From NCBI GenBank assembly GCA_021204045.1, contig JAJQAA010000065.1, forward strand, positions 1 through 64,000: a DNA stretch of 64,000 bases, in the 5' to 3' direction. The translations under genes were made by a program, and so were the position numbers. Shown here piece by piece: positions 48,327 to 57,953 of this stretch. Each line of letters begins with the position of its first letter. Within the stretch, counting starts at the first letter, position 1. The notes beneath the pieces were generated by a model, which saw only the letters and a list, made by a program, of their open reading frames with translations, made no database searches and was not told where the DNA came from. This stretch comes from Clostridiales bacterium. Its GTDB lineage: Bacteria; Bacillota; Clostridia; Lachnospirales; Lachnospiraceae.

Positions 48327-49091
48327 ATGATTCCCAAACTGCAAGTGAACGATTTAAGCTACGCCTACCATTCGCTTGAGGGTGAGACGCCGGCGCTCTC
48401 CCATATCTCATTTCAGGTCGCAACGGGTGAGTTCGCCGCAATCGTCGGCCCGTCTGGCTGTGGAAAATCCACGTTGTTGTCACTCCTCTGTGGATTGCTG
48501 ACGCCGGAAGAAGGAGAGATTCTGATTGACGGCGCGCCGCTTTCCGCGTCGTCATCCGGTATCGGCTATATGCTGCAGCGCGACCATCTGCTCGAATGGC
48601 GCTCGATTCGCGCCAATGCCGCCCTCGGGCTGGAAATCCAGAAAAAGCTGAACGCCGATTCGCGCCGCGACGTCGATCAGATGCTGAAAGACTATGGCCT
48701 TGCCGGTTTTGAGGAAGCCAGACCGGCCGAGCTTTCCGGCGGCATGCGCCAGCGCGCCGCTCTGATCCGCACGCTGGCCTTAAAGCCCAGTCTTCTGCTG
48801 CTCGACGAACCATTCTCCGCCCTGGACTACCAGACCCGGCTGTCCGTCTGTGACGAGATCAGCGCCATTATCCGCAGAATGGGGAACACCGCCCTGCTGA
48901 TCACCCATGATCTGTCCGAAGCGATCAGCGTCGCCGACCGGATCATCGTCCTCTCCTCCCGCCCTGGTCGTATCAAAGCCGTGATGGATATTTCCTTCCC
49001 ACCGGAATGCGAAGGTTCTCTGCAGTGGCGCAACAGCGCTGGATTTTCCCGTTATTTTAATCAGCTGTGGGAATCGCTGCGCAACGAATAG
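48327..49091 (+). CDS. ABC transporter ATP-binding protein (nitrate/sulfonate/HMP-type)
   Basis: GPSGCGKSTLLSLLCGLL, LSGGMRQRAALIRTLALKPSLLLLDEPFSALD. Confidence 0.92.
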   Translation: MIPKLQVNDLSYAYHSLEGETPALSHISFQVATGEFAAIVGPSGCGKSTLLSLLCGLLTPEEGEILIDGAPLSASSSGIGYMLQRDHLLEWRSIRANAALGLEIQKKLNADSRRDVDQMLKDYGLAGFEEARPAELSGGMRQRAALIRTLALKPSLLLLDEPFSALDYQTRLSVCDEISAIIRRMGNTALLITHDLSEAISVADRIIVLSSRPGRIKAVMDISFPPECEGSLQWRNSAGFSRYFNQLWESLRNE

Positions 49092-50035
49092 AGCAACTGT
49101 TCCAGCTCCGCCAGCGTCCCCACCTCATTGGAGGCGCGGCGCAGCGCGGCGGAGTGCGGCAGCCCGGCCGTGTACCAGGCGATGTGCTTGCGCATCTCCT
49201 TCATCCCCAGAAGTTCGCCCTTCTGCTCTGTCTGCAGGTTCGCGTGACGCCAGATCATACGCGCGATCACATCCGCCGACGGTTTCGGGATGAGCTCCCC
49301 CGTCTCCAGATAGCGGCCGATACGGTCGAAAATCCACGGATCGCCCTGCGCGCCGCGGGCGATCATCAGGCCATCACAGCCGGTCTCTTCTAACATCGCC
49401 CGCGCGGCCTGCGGCGTAAAGATATCTCCGTTTCCGATTACCGGGATATTCACAGCTTCCTTCACCTGGCGGATGATATCCCAGTCCGCCTTTCCGGAGT
49501 AAAACTGCGCCCGCGTCCGCCCATGCACCGCTACCGCGCTGACGCCGCAGTCCTCGGCGATCCTGGCAATTTCCACAGCATTGACATGCTCCTCATCAAA
49601 ACCCTTGCGGATCTTTATTGTCACCGGCTTATCTACTGCTTTCACTAGCGCCGTGAGCAGACGGCGCACCAGCGCTGGGTCGCGCATCAGCGCCGAGCCT
49701 TCCCCATTTCCCACGACCTTAGGCACCGGACAGCCCATATTGAAATCAATGATATCATACGGTCCCTCCGCAATCTGGCGCGCCATCGCCGCGACCAGCT
49801 CCGGGTCAGAGCCAAACAGCTGCACCGCCAGCGGGTGTTCCTGTTCCCCCGCTGCCAGAAGCTCCTTCGTATTCCGGTTCCGATAATAGATCGCCTTTGC
49901 GCTGACCATCTCCGTGCAGGCCAGGCCGCAGCCCTGCTCGCGGCACAATAAACGAAATGGCAGGTCGGTAACGCCTGCCATCGGTGCCAGTATCCGGTTA
50001 TTTTTCAGCTCCACATTGCCGATCCGTAAGCTCAT
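49061..50035 (-). CDS. dusB: tRNA-dihydrouridine synthase
   Basis: LAPMAGVTDLPFRLLCREQGCGL, DFNMGCPVPKVVGNGEGSALM, GRTRAQFYSGKADW. Confidence 0.93.
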   Translation of the reverse strand: MSLRIGNVELKNNRILAPMAGVTDLPFRLLCREQGCGLACTEMVSAKAIYYRNRNTKELLAAGEQEHPLAVQLFGSDPELVAAMARQIAEGPYDIIDFNMGCPVPKVVGNGEGSALMRDPALVRRLLTALVKAVDKPVTIKIRKGFDEEHVNAVEIARIAEDCGVSAVAVHGRTRAQFYSGKADWDIIRQVKEAVNIPVIGNGDIFTPQAARAMLEETGCDGLMIARGAQGDPWIFDRIGRYLETGELIPKPSADVIARMIWRHANLQTEQKGELLGMKEMRKHIAWYTAGLPHSAALRRASNEVGTLAELEQLLYSLRSDSHS

Positions 50036-50379
50036 GGCGCCGTATCCTCCGTAATTCCCAGAACCATCGTCTTATAATAGAGTTCCAGCGCCTCCAGAAA
50101 TTCCCTACGCTCCTGCCGGTACTGTTTGATCTTTAAATCCGCCCCGATCTCATCATAATAACCGTCGTACTCCCGGGTGCGATGCCGGAATTCCAGCGTG
50201 CCGTCCTCCTCAAATTCCAGCGTCAGAATGCCGCCGCACTCCTCTGTGAACCAGACGCACATCACCTGCAGCTCCCGCTTCACCGCCTCGGGAAGACTGG
50301 CGAACTCTTCATTAAAATAATATTTTCGCTCATAACCGTTCGAACCGCAGAGTACCACGGTATCTTCCTGTTGATCCAT
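50032..50379 (-). CDS. conserved small protein (DUF6145-like)
   Basis: LCGSNGYERKYYFNEEFASLPEAVKRELQVMCVWFTEECGGILTLEF; family name from memory. Confidence 0.55.
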   Translation of the reverse strand: MDQQEDTVVLCGSNGYERKYYFNEEFASLPEAVKRELQVMCVWFTEECGGILTLEFEEDGTLEFRHRTREYDGYYDEIGADLKIKQYRQERREFLEALELYYKTMVLGITEDTAP

Positions 50380-50477
50380 TTTTCTCCTTTAATCGCCTCA
50401 CGGCCTCCCGGATACCAGGCCCATTCCATTTTGCCAGAAATCCTGCTGCGTCGCTCCGGTTTCATCGCATCAGCAGT

Positions 50478-51452
50478 TTACCGCACCAGCATTTTGCTGA
50501 TCTCATACTGCTCATCCGGGATATCTTTCTTCATCTGCAACGCTTCCTGAATGTCAAAGTCCACATATTCGCCGTTTTTGTAGGCCACAAGACGGTTGCT
50601 CCTGCCCTCGGCGAGCAGCGTCGCCGCCTTTGCGCCCATGATCGAGGCGTAGACGCGATCCTTGCAGGTCGGCGTGCCGCCGCGCTGCATGTAGCCGAGA
50701 ATTGTCGCCCGGGTCTCAATGCCGGTGGCCGCCTCAATGCGCCGCGCCATCGAGGTGGAATGCCCGATGCCCTCGGCGTTGATGATAATGTTGTGCTTCT
50801 TGCCCGCCTTGCGGTTGGCAATAATCCGGTTGATCAGAGCCTGCTCGTTGCCGTCATAACGCTCCGGCAGCAGGATATCCTCCGCGCCGTTGGCGATGCC
50901 GCACCAGAGCGCGATGTAGCCTGCGTTGCGGCCCATCACCTCGATAATGCTGCAGCGCTCGTGCGAGGTCGAGGTGTCGCGCACGCGGTCGATCGCCTCC
51001 ATCGCGGTATTGACCGCCGTATCAAAACCAATCGTATAATCCGTGCAGGCAATATCCAGATCAATCGTGCCAGGCACACCGACCGTGTTAACGCCCAGAG
51101 CCGCCAGCTTGCCCGCGCCCCGGAACGAGCCGTCGCCGCCGATCACCACGAGGCCGTCGATCCCGTGCTTGCGGCAGATCTCCGCTCCCAGCTCCTGGCC
51201 CTCCGGTGTCATAAATTCCATGCAGCGCGCCGTGTAGAGGATCGTTCCGCCGCGGTAGATAATGTTGGAGACATTCGTGCTCTCCATATCAATGATTTCT
51301 TCCTGCAGCAGGCCCGCGTAGCCCCGCATGATGCCCTTTACCTTCATCCCTTTATTGATCGCCGTGCGCACAACCGCACGGATCGCTGCGTTCATACCAG
51401 GAGCGTCGCCGCCGCTCGTCAAAACCCCGATTGTCTTAACTTCCTTTGCCAT
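50478..51452 (-). CDS. pfkA: ATP-dependent 6-phosphofructokinase
   Basis: IGVLTSGGDAPGMNAAIRAVVR, IGGDGSFRGA, GTIDLDIACTDYTIGFDTA. Confidence 0.95.
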   Translation of the reverse strand: MAKEVKTIGVLTSGGDAPGMNAAIRAVVRTAINKGMKVKGIMRGYAGLLQEEIIDMESTNVSNIIYRGGTILYTARCMEFMTPEGQELGAEICRKHGIDGLVVIGGDGSFRGAGKLAALGVNTVGVPGTIDLDIACTDYTIGFDTAVNTAMEAIDRVRDTSTSHERCSIIEVMGRNAGYIALWCGIANGAEDILLPERYDGNEQALINRIIANRKAGKKHNIIINAEGIGHSTSMARRIEAATGIETRATILGYMQRGGTPTCKDRVYASIMGAKAATLLAEGRSNRLVAYKNGEYVDFDIQEALQMKKDIPDEQYEISKMLVR

Positions 51453-51505
51453 GGTGAATTCCTCCTGACCTTTGTCTTTCAATCCGCAATTTTAAGCTAT
51501 TTTTT

Positions 51506-54500
51506 CTACCTTTTCAATCCCCTTTCCACAAGTTTGACATTCTTTTCACCCAGTATTTGCATAAGCTGTTCCTGTATTGGCGCATTTGCACAGATATTCC
51601 AGGTCGCGGGCAGGACTTTTTTGGCTCTTTCCCTTGCCAGATAGATGATGACCGTGTCGTTTCCTTTTTCGCCCGCACGCAGAATCCCCATAACCGCATC
51701 CCGTTTTTCATCATATTCGCGCTTATCCGGAAACTGTAACCATAACTCGCGCGGCACCGCGTCAAACGGCACGATGCGTTCACAGATCAGCTTGCCGACG
51801 GGATCGTCGCCGATCGAGACGCGGCCGACTAAAAACACTTTCGCCTCGTCCTCCAGCAACGGACGGCCCGTCTCAAAAACATTCGGGAATACCAGCGCCT
51901 CCACGTTACCGACCATATCCTCCAGCGTCACAAAGGCCATCAGCTTGCCGTTGCGTGTCGTCTTCAGCGTCTTCCCGGTAATCATGCCGCCCACCGTGAC
52001 AATCTCCCCGTCGGTGACCACGGCGCGCCCGGTCTCCTCATCGACGATAAAGTCCGCGGTCTTCGCGGTCACACTTTTGTTCCAGATATCCAGATACTCA
52101 TCCAGCGGATGGCCGCTGACATAGACGCCGAGCGTCTCCTTCTCGTAAGACAGCAGCTCTTCCCGTCCGTACTCCGGGATGTCCGGCATCGTGATCCGAT
52201 ACTGCTTTTTCTCTTCCTCGCCGCCGAAGTCAAACAGGCTCATCTGTCCTTCGAGCACATTCCTGCGGTCCTTTGTCTTCTGTTCGAGAAGCTCCGGCGC
52301 GACCAGAACCTTCTGATGGCGATTGCCCGGCAGGCTGTCCATGGCCCCGGCCTTGATGAAATTCTCCACCGCGCGGCGGTTGATCTCTTTCCCCGCTATG
52401 CGCTCGATAAAATCATCCAGCGAGCGGTAAGAACCGCCCCGGTTCCGCTCTTCAATGATCGCGGCGACCACACCGCGTCCGATGCTCTTGATCGCCGCCA
52501 GGCCGTAGCGGATGCCGTCACCGGAGACCGAGAAGCCGCTCTGTCCCTCGTTGATATCCGGCGGCAGAATCGGAATCCCCATCTGACGGCAGGTCAGAAT
52601 GTATTCGGACACCTTCGTGGTATTGTCCATCACCGAGGTCATCAGCGCCGCCATAAACTCTTTCGGATAATAATATTTCAGCCAGGCCGTCTGCAGAGCC
52701 ACCACGGCATAGCAGGCCGCGTGCGACTTGTTGAACGCGTATTTGGCGAAATCGATCATCTCGTCATAAATCTGATTCGCCGTGCGCTCATCGATGCCGT
52801 TGGCGACGCAGCCTTTTACCCGTTCTTCCTCATTTCCGTAGACAAAATTCTGGCGCTCTTTCTCCATCACCGCCGTCTTTTTCTTGGACATCGCGCGGCG
52901 CACCAGATCGCTGCGCCCCATCGTGTACCCGGCGAGATCGCGCACGATCTGCATGACCTGCTCCTGGTAAACGATACAGCCGTAGGTCGGCGCAAGGATC
53001 GGCTCCAGCTGCGGGCAGTCATAGGTGATCTGCGAGCGGTCGTTCTTGCCCTTGAGATATTTGGGAATGAAATCCATCGGTCCGGGGCGATAGAGCGAGA
53101 TCCCGGCGATGATGTCCTCCAGCGTTTCGGGTTTGAGTTCCTTCATGAAGTTTTTCATGCCGGTGCTTTCCAGCTGGAACACGCCATCGCACTTGCCCGT
53201 GCCGATCGAGGCCATCACCTCCGGATCATTGTAGTCGATGTTCTCCATATCGAGATGCACGCCGCTGTTCCGCTCCACCTCCCTGACCGCGTTCTGAATC
53301 ACGGTCAACGTGCGCAGGCCGAGGAAATCCATTTTCAGCAGACCCAACTCCTCCAGCGTCGTCATCGTAAACTGGGTTGTGATCGTGCCGTCCTGTGCAC
53401 GCGAGAGCGGCACAAACTCATCCATCGCTTCGCTTCCGATCACCACGCCGGCCGCATGCATCGAGGTGTGGCGCGGCAGACCTTCCAGGCGCTTCGCCAT
53501 ATCGATGAGGTAGCGCACCTCATCGTCCTCTTCGTAGGCCTTGCGCAGATCCGGACTCTGCTTGAGCGCCTTATCCAGAGTCATACCCAGATCCCCCGGA
53601 ATCATCTTGGAGATCGCGTCGCAGCGCGCGTAGGGCATATCCAGCACGCGGCCGACGTCGCGCACCACTGCTTTTGCCGCCATCGTCCCGAAGGTGACGA
53701 TCTGCACGACCTGATCCTTACCATATTTTTCAACGACATAATCGATGACTTCCTGCCGCCGTTCGTAGCAGAAATCAATGTCAATATCCGGCATCGAGAC
53801 CCGCTCCGGGTTCAGGAATCGTTCAAACAGCAGATTATAGCGGATGGGATCGATGTTGGTAATCTCCAGGCAGTAAGCGACAATGCTTCCCGCCGCCGAG
53901 CCGCGTCCCGGCCCGACCATGATATCGTGCGAGCGCGCGAAATGGATAAAATCCCACACGATCAGGAAATAATCCACATAACCCATGTTGTGGATCACGC
54001 CCAGCTCATATTCCAGGCGTTTCTGCAGCGTGCCGTCGTCGTCCGGATAGCGTTTTTTCATGCCCTGCTGGCAGAGGTGGTTGAGGTAACTCCAGGAATC
54101 AAAGCCCTCCGGCACCTCATAATGCGGCAGCTTCGTAACGCCAAACTCAATCTCCACATTGCAACGCTCGGCGATTTTGTGTGTATTTTCAATCGCCTGC
54201 GGCGCATAGGGAAACAGCGCGCGCATCTCCTCCTCGGACTTACAGTAGAACTGCCCGCCCTCATAGTGCATGCGGTTCTCATCAGAAACCTTCTTGCCGG
54301 TCTGGATGCAGAGCAAGATATCGTGCGGCGTCGCGTCCTCCGCGAGAATATAATGGATGTCGTTCGTAGCCACAAGATCAATACCCAGCTCCTCGCTCAG
54401 CCGCATGAGTCCCTGGTTGACCGTCTTCTGCGACGGAATGCCGTGATCCTGCATCTCCAAAAAATAATTTCCCTGGCCAAAAATGTCCAGATGACGCATC

Positions 54501-54976
54501 GCCGCCTGCTTCGCGTCCTCATAGCGGCCGCGCTCCAGGGCACGCGGGATCTCCCCGGCCAGACAAGCGCTGAGGGCGATGATTCCTTCATGATACCTGC
54601 GCAGCACCTCTTCATCCACGCGCGGTTTATAATAAAAGCCGTCCACAAAGCCCTTGGAGACCAGCTTCATCAGGTTTTTATAGCCCTGGTTGTTTTCCGC
54701 CAGCAGCACCAGATGATAATAACGATCCTCACCGTTTACCTTTTCGCGGTCGAAACGCGATCCGGGCGCGACATAGACCTCGCAGCCGATGATCGGCTTG
54801 ACGCCGGCCTCGCGCATGGCGCGGTAAAACTCGATCACGCCGTACATCACACCGTGGTCGGTGACCGCCATGCTGTCCATGCCAAGCTCCTTCGCCCGCG
54901 CCGCCAGCTCTTTGATTTTACAGGAACCATCCAGCAGACTGTATTCCGTGTGAACATGCAAATGTGTGAAGGCCAC
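51506..54976 (-). CDS. dnaE: DNA polymerase III alpha subunit
   Basis: N-terminal PHP FTHLHVHTEYSLLDGSCKI; GPGRGSAAGSIVAYCL; PDIDIDFCYERR. Confidence 0.97.
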   Translation of the reverse strand: MAFTHLHVHTEYSLLDGSCKIKELAARAKELGMDSMAVTDHGVMYGVIEFYRAMREAGVKPIIGCEVYVAPGSRFDREKVNGEDRYYHLVLLAENNQGYKNLMKLVSKGFVDGFYYKPRVDEEVLRRYHEGIIALSACLAGEIPRALERGRYEDAKQAAMRHLDIFGQGNYFLEMQDHGIPSQKTVNQGLMRLSEELGIDLVATNDIHYILAEDATPHDILLCIQTGKKVSDENRMHYEGGQFYCKSEEEMRALFPYAPQAIENTHKIAERCNVEIEFGVTKLPHYEVPEGFDSWSYLNHLCQQGMKKRYPDDDGTLQKRLEYELGVIHNMGYVDYFLIVWDFIHFARSHDIMVGPGRGSAAGSIVAYCLEITNIDPIRYNLLFERFLNPERVSMPDIDIDFCYERRQEVIDYVVEKYGKDQVVQIVTFGTMAAKAVVRDVGRVLDMPYARCDAISKMIPGDLGMTLDKALKQSPDLRKAYEEDDEVRYLIDMAKRLEGLPRHTSMHAAGVVIGSEAMDEFVPLSRAQDGTITTQFTMTTLEELGLLKMDFLGLRTLTVIQNAVREVERNSGVHLDMENIDYNDPEVMASIGTGKCDGVFQLESTGMKNFMKELKPETLEDIIAGISLYRPGPMDFIPKYLKGKNDRSQITYDCPQLEPILAPTYGCIVYQEQVMQIVRDLAGYTMGRSDLVRRAMSKKKTAVMEKERQNFVYGNEEERVKGCVANGIDERTANQIYDEMIDFAKYAFNKSHAACYAVVALQTAWLKYYYPKEFMAALMTSVMDNTTKVSEYILTCRQMGIPILPPDINEGQSGFSVSGDGIRYGLAAIKSIGRGVVAAIIEERNRGGSYRSLDDFIERIAGKEINRRAVENFIKAGAMDSLPGNRHQKVLVAPELLEQKTKDRRNVLEGQMSLFDFGGEEEKKQYRITMPDIPEYGREELLSYEKETLGVYVSGHPLDEYLDIWNKSVTAKTADFIVDEETGRAVVTDGEIVTVGGMITGKTLKTTRNGKLMAFVTLEDMVGNVEALVFPNVFETGRPLLEDEAKVFLVGRVSIGDDPVGKLICERIVPFDAVPRELWLQFPDKREYDEKRDAVMGILRAGEKGNDTVIIYLARERAKKVLPATWNICANAPIQEQLMQILGEKNVKLVERGLKR

Positions 54977-55150
54977 AGCAACCTCCTTTATCCTGAGCGG
55001 GGTTTTGTTCCCGCCCCTCTGTCCCGAAACGGATCCGTTTGTGTCCGTCTGTTTTATTCTCTGCTTCCAAGTGTATCACAGGCTGGAAACGGGCGCAAGC
55101 GAACCGGGAAATTTAAAATTATCATTTCTCCATTTTTTGCGTAAACGAAA

Positions 55151-55185
55151 ACCAGGAACTGTTTCAACCCAAAACAATTCCTGGT
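55151..55185 (-). terminator. terminator downstream of rbsK
   Basis: ACCAGGAACTGTTT...AAACAATTCCTGGT; minus-strand TTTTCGTTT tail. Confidence 0.65.
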
Positions 55186-55214
55186 CTTTTCCTGGTCTTG
55201 CGGTCAGTGATTGA

Positions 55215-56129
55215 TCAGGCCTCAGCCCATAGTTCCACTTCTTCTCTTGTCGGAATAGACGTCTGTGCGCCCGCTTTCATAACTGCCATAGCGCCTACCC
55301 GGCTTGCAAACTTCATCGCGGATTTTATATCTTTTTTCTCCGAAAGATTAACCGCGAACGCCGCCGTATAACTATCTCCCGCTCCCGTCGTGTCTACCGC
55401 TTTTACCTTATTTGCAGGCACATGAATCTCGCTTCCATCCTGCCCATAATAACAGGAGCCATCCGCTCCGAGTGTAACCAGAATGTTTTTTGCGCCTTTT
55501 TCTCTCAACAACCCAACCGCATTATCCAGAGCCAGACTGTCATCCGCCCCAAGCAAAGTCAGAATCTCATTCTCATTTGGTTTGATAACATCCGCGTTTT
55601 CAAGAAGCTCCTGCGGCAGATCACACTGTGCCGGAGCCGGATCCAGGATCACCGTTTTCCCGAATTCCTTCGCCCTGCGCGCCGCATATGCAACCGTTTC
55701 CACCGGAATCTCCAGTTGAAAAATCACAATATCGCAATCCTTTATGATATCCAGCATGCTGTCAATATATGGAATATCCACCTCTTTGTTGGCGCCCTGA
55801 ATGACCACAATACTGTTATCGCTGTTTTCATCTACCGTGATAAGCGCCATACCGGTGCTGCTGTCCTTTGTTTTTTTCAGATAATCTACGCACACACCCG
55901 CGTTTCTCAGATTGTCCATCAGCATCTGTCCGTAAGTATCATCCCCGATCGCTCCCAGCATCGTGACTTTCCCGCCAAGCTTCGCAGCCGCATATGCCTG
56001 ATTGGCGCCTTTCCCTCCGGGTGTCAGGCGAAAATCATCCCCGAGAATCGTTTCCCCGACCTTAGGAGCATGTTTTACATTCACAGCGAAGTCCATATTC
56101 AGACTTCCAATCACAACAATCTTCTTCAT
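55215..56129 (-). CDS. rbsK: ribokinase
   Basis: VVIGSLNMDFAVNVKHAPKVGETI..LTPGGKGANQAYAAAKLGG, DTTGAGDSYTAAFAV. Confidence 0.9.
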   Translation of the reverse strand: MKKIVVIGSLNMDFAVNVKHAPKVGETILGDDFRLTPGGKGANQAYAAAKLGGKVTMLGAIGDDTYGQMLMDNLRNAGVCVDYLKKTKDSSTGMALITVDENSDNSIVVIQGANKEVDIPYIDSMLDIIKDCDIVIFQLEIPVETVAYAARRAKEFGKTVILDPAPAQCDLPQELLENADVIKPNENEILTLLGADDSLALDNAVGLLREKGAKNILVTLGADGSCYYGQDGSEIHVPANKVKAVDTTGAGDSYTAAFAVNLSEKKDIKSAMKFASRVGAMAVMKAGAQTSIPTREEVELWAEA

Positions 56130-56134
56130 GTCGG

Positions 56135-56983
56135 TTATCCTTTCACACCACTGCTTGTAACGCCCTCAACGAAATATCTCTGAAGCGGAAGAAACAGCGC
56201 GATCGGAATCAACGCGGAAATAATAGACCCCGCGTACAAGCAGGACCACAAAGTCTGATGTTCCATTTTGAGAGTCGCAAGCGTAATCATGATTGTCCTG
56301 CTCGATTCCGTCCTCGCTACCAGCAATGGCCACATATACGCATTCCATTGATTTACCAGAAGCATAAGCCCTGCCGTAATAAATATCGGAACCGAAGAAG
56401 GCATAATAATACTAAAATAGATTCTCGGCCAGGATGCCCCGTCCACTCTCGCCGCCTCAATCAGGCTTGTGGGAATATCGCTGAAAAACTGCCGGAATAA
56501 AAACAGCACAAGTCCATTGGCCAACGCCGGAACGATCAACGCGGTTTTTGTATCCACCCATCCCAGATCATTGACCAGATTATACAGCGGAATCGCGATC
56601 GATTCGAACGGTATCATAAAGGATACCATAAATACCGCGAAAATCGCGTTTTTAAATTTAAAATCAAAAAAAGCAAACGGAACCGCCGCGATACTGTTGA
56701 TAATACACCCGCACGGAATCAGAACAAATACAACAATCAGGGTGTTTTTCAGAGAATGCAGGAAATTAAATTCTGTAAACAGCTGTACATAAGATTTCAC
56801 CGTAAACTCTACTGGTATCAAAGTATGAATGGAAAAAGGCATTGCATACGTATAAATCTCCGTATCGCTTCTCAGGGAAGATGAAATCGCCCACAAAAGC
56901 GGAAACAGCGTAACAAGCGCCATGATCACCAGGACCACATACAGAGCAATCTTCCTGCATCGTTTTTTACTCTTCGCGTTCAC
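56135..56983 (-). CDS. carbohydrate ABC transporter permease (CUT1 MalG-like)
   Basis: LWAISSSLRSDTEIYTY, DLGWVDTKTALIVPALANGLVLFLFRQFFSDIPTSLIEAARVDGAS. Confidence 0.9.
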   Translation of the reverse strand: MNAKSKKRCRKIALYVVLVIMALVTLFPLLWAISSSLRSDTEIYTYAMPFSIHTLIPVEFTVKSYVQLFTEFNFLHSLKNTLIVVFVLIPCGCIINSIAAVPFAFFDFKFKNAIFAVFMVSFMIPFESIAIPLYNLVNDLGWVDTKTALIVPALANGLVLFLFRQFFSDIPTSLIEAARVDGASWPRIYFSIIMPSSVPIFITAGLMLLVNQWNAYMWPLLVARTESSRTIMITLATLKMEHQTLWSCLYAGSIISALIPIALFLPLQRYFVEGVTSSGVKG

Positions 56984-57909
56984 TATGCTTTCCTCCTTTT
57001 CTTCTTTCCTTTTTCATCTTCGTTGTCGTTTCCAAGCACTAAGAACTGAAATGCTGCCACAAGAATAATGATTCCAAGCAAAACAGTCACAATCGCCGCA
57101 CTGCGGGAACGATCCGCGTATTTAAACGCCGATTTATATGCTTCATACATCAGTACATTCGTCGAGCCTTTTGGGCCTCCCTCCGTAACCAGCTGCATCG
57201 GAGCGAACAGCAGAATGTTAGAAGAGGTATTCGCCACACATACAAACAAAAGCATTTTTTTCAGAAGTGGCAGGGTAATCTTAAAAACCGTATCAAAAAA
57301 TCCAGCCCCGTCAATTCGTGCCGCTTCATAAATCCCCGAATCGATATTTTTCAAGCCGGCCAGCAGAAACATCATCCAGTAGCCGCACCCTTTCCACGAA
57401 GCGATTGCGATGATACACAAAAGCGCCTGCTTGGAATCTGTCAGAAATCCCTGTGCGCCTACGCCCAGAAGCTTCAGAATACTGTTGAGAACGCCATTGT
57501 TATAATTAAACATCAGGCTCCAGATCATGGTCGCCACCGTCAGCGATACCGCATAGGGAAGATAAAATATCGTCCGGAAAATGCCGATTCCTTTCAGGGT
57601 CGTGTTCGCCAGCATTGCAAGAATAAACGCGATGAAAACCTGAAGTGGAATACAGATCAGATTAAATTTGATCGTCACCCAGAGAGAATTCCAGAATGTG
57701 GAATCCGCTATCAGGTTTTTGTACGTCTGCAGGGAAAACGCGCCATTGTAGGTAAACCCATCTGAAAATGAGGAAATGACCGGGTATATCTTAAAAACAC
57801 AAACCAGCACAAAAGCCGGGAGAAGCATTGCGTATGGTACCCACTTTGTTTTTATTCTCAATTTTCTCCCCTCACACAATCCTTTCTCTTTCCGAAAAAG
57901 GCCTCTCAT
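56983..57909 (-). CDS. sugar ABC transporter permease (CUT1 MalF-like)
   Basis: MLLPAFVLVCVFKIYPVISSF, SWKGCGYWMMFLLAGLKNIDSGIYEAARIDGAGF. Confidence 0.9.
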   Translation of the reverse strand: MRGLFRKEKGLCEGRKLRIKTKWVPYAMLLPAFVLVCVFKIYPVISSFSDGFTYNGAFSLQTYKNLIADSTFWNSLWVTIKFNLICIPLQVFIAFILAMLANTTLKGIGIFRTIFYLPYAVSLTVATMIWSLMFNYNNGVLNSILKLLGVGAQGFLTDSKQALLCIIAIASWKGCGYWMMFLLAGLKNIDSGIYEAARIDGAGFFDTVFKITLPLLKKMLLFVCVANTSSNILLFAPMQLVTEGGPKGSTNVLMYEAYKSAFKYADRSRSAAIVTVLLGIIILVAAFQFLVLGNDNEDEKGKKKRRKA

Positions 57910-57953
57910 GAGACCTTTTCCGGAATGATTTTAATATTAAATTGCTATAACAG

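Noticed and set aside
52109-55144. 1011-aa ORF antisense to dnaE
   Set aside because: Exactly opposite an unmistakable dnaE; His/Arg/Gln-rich composition with no recognisable domain. Produced by GC-biased codon usage.
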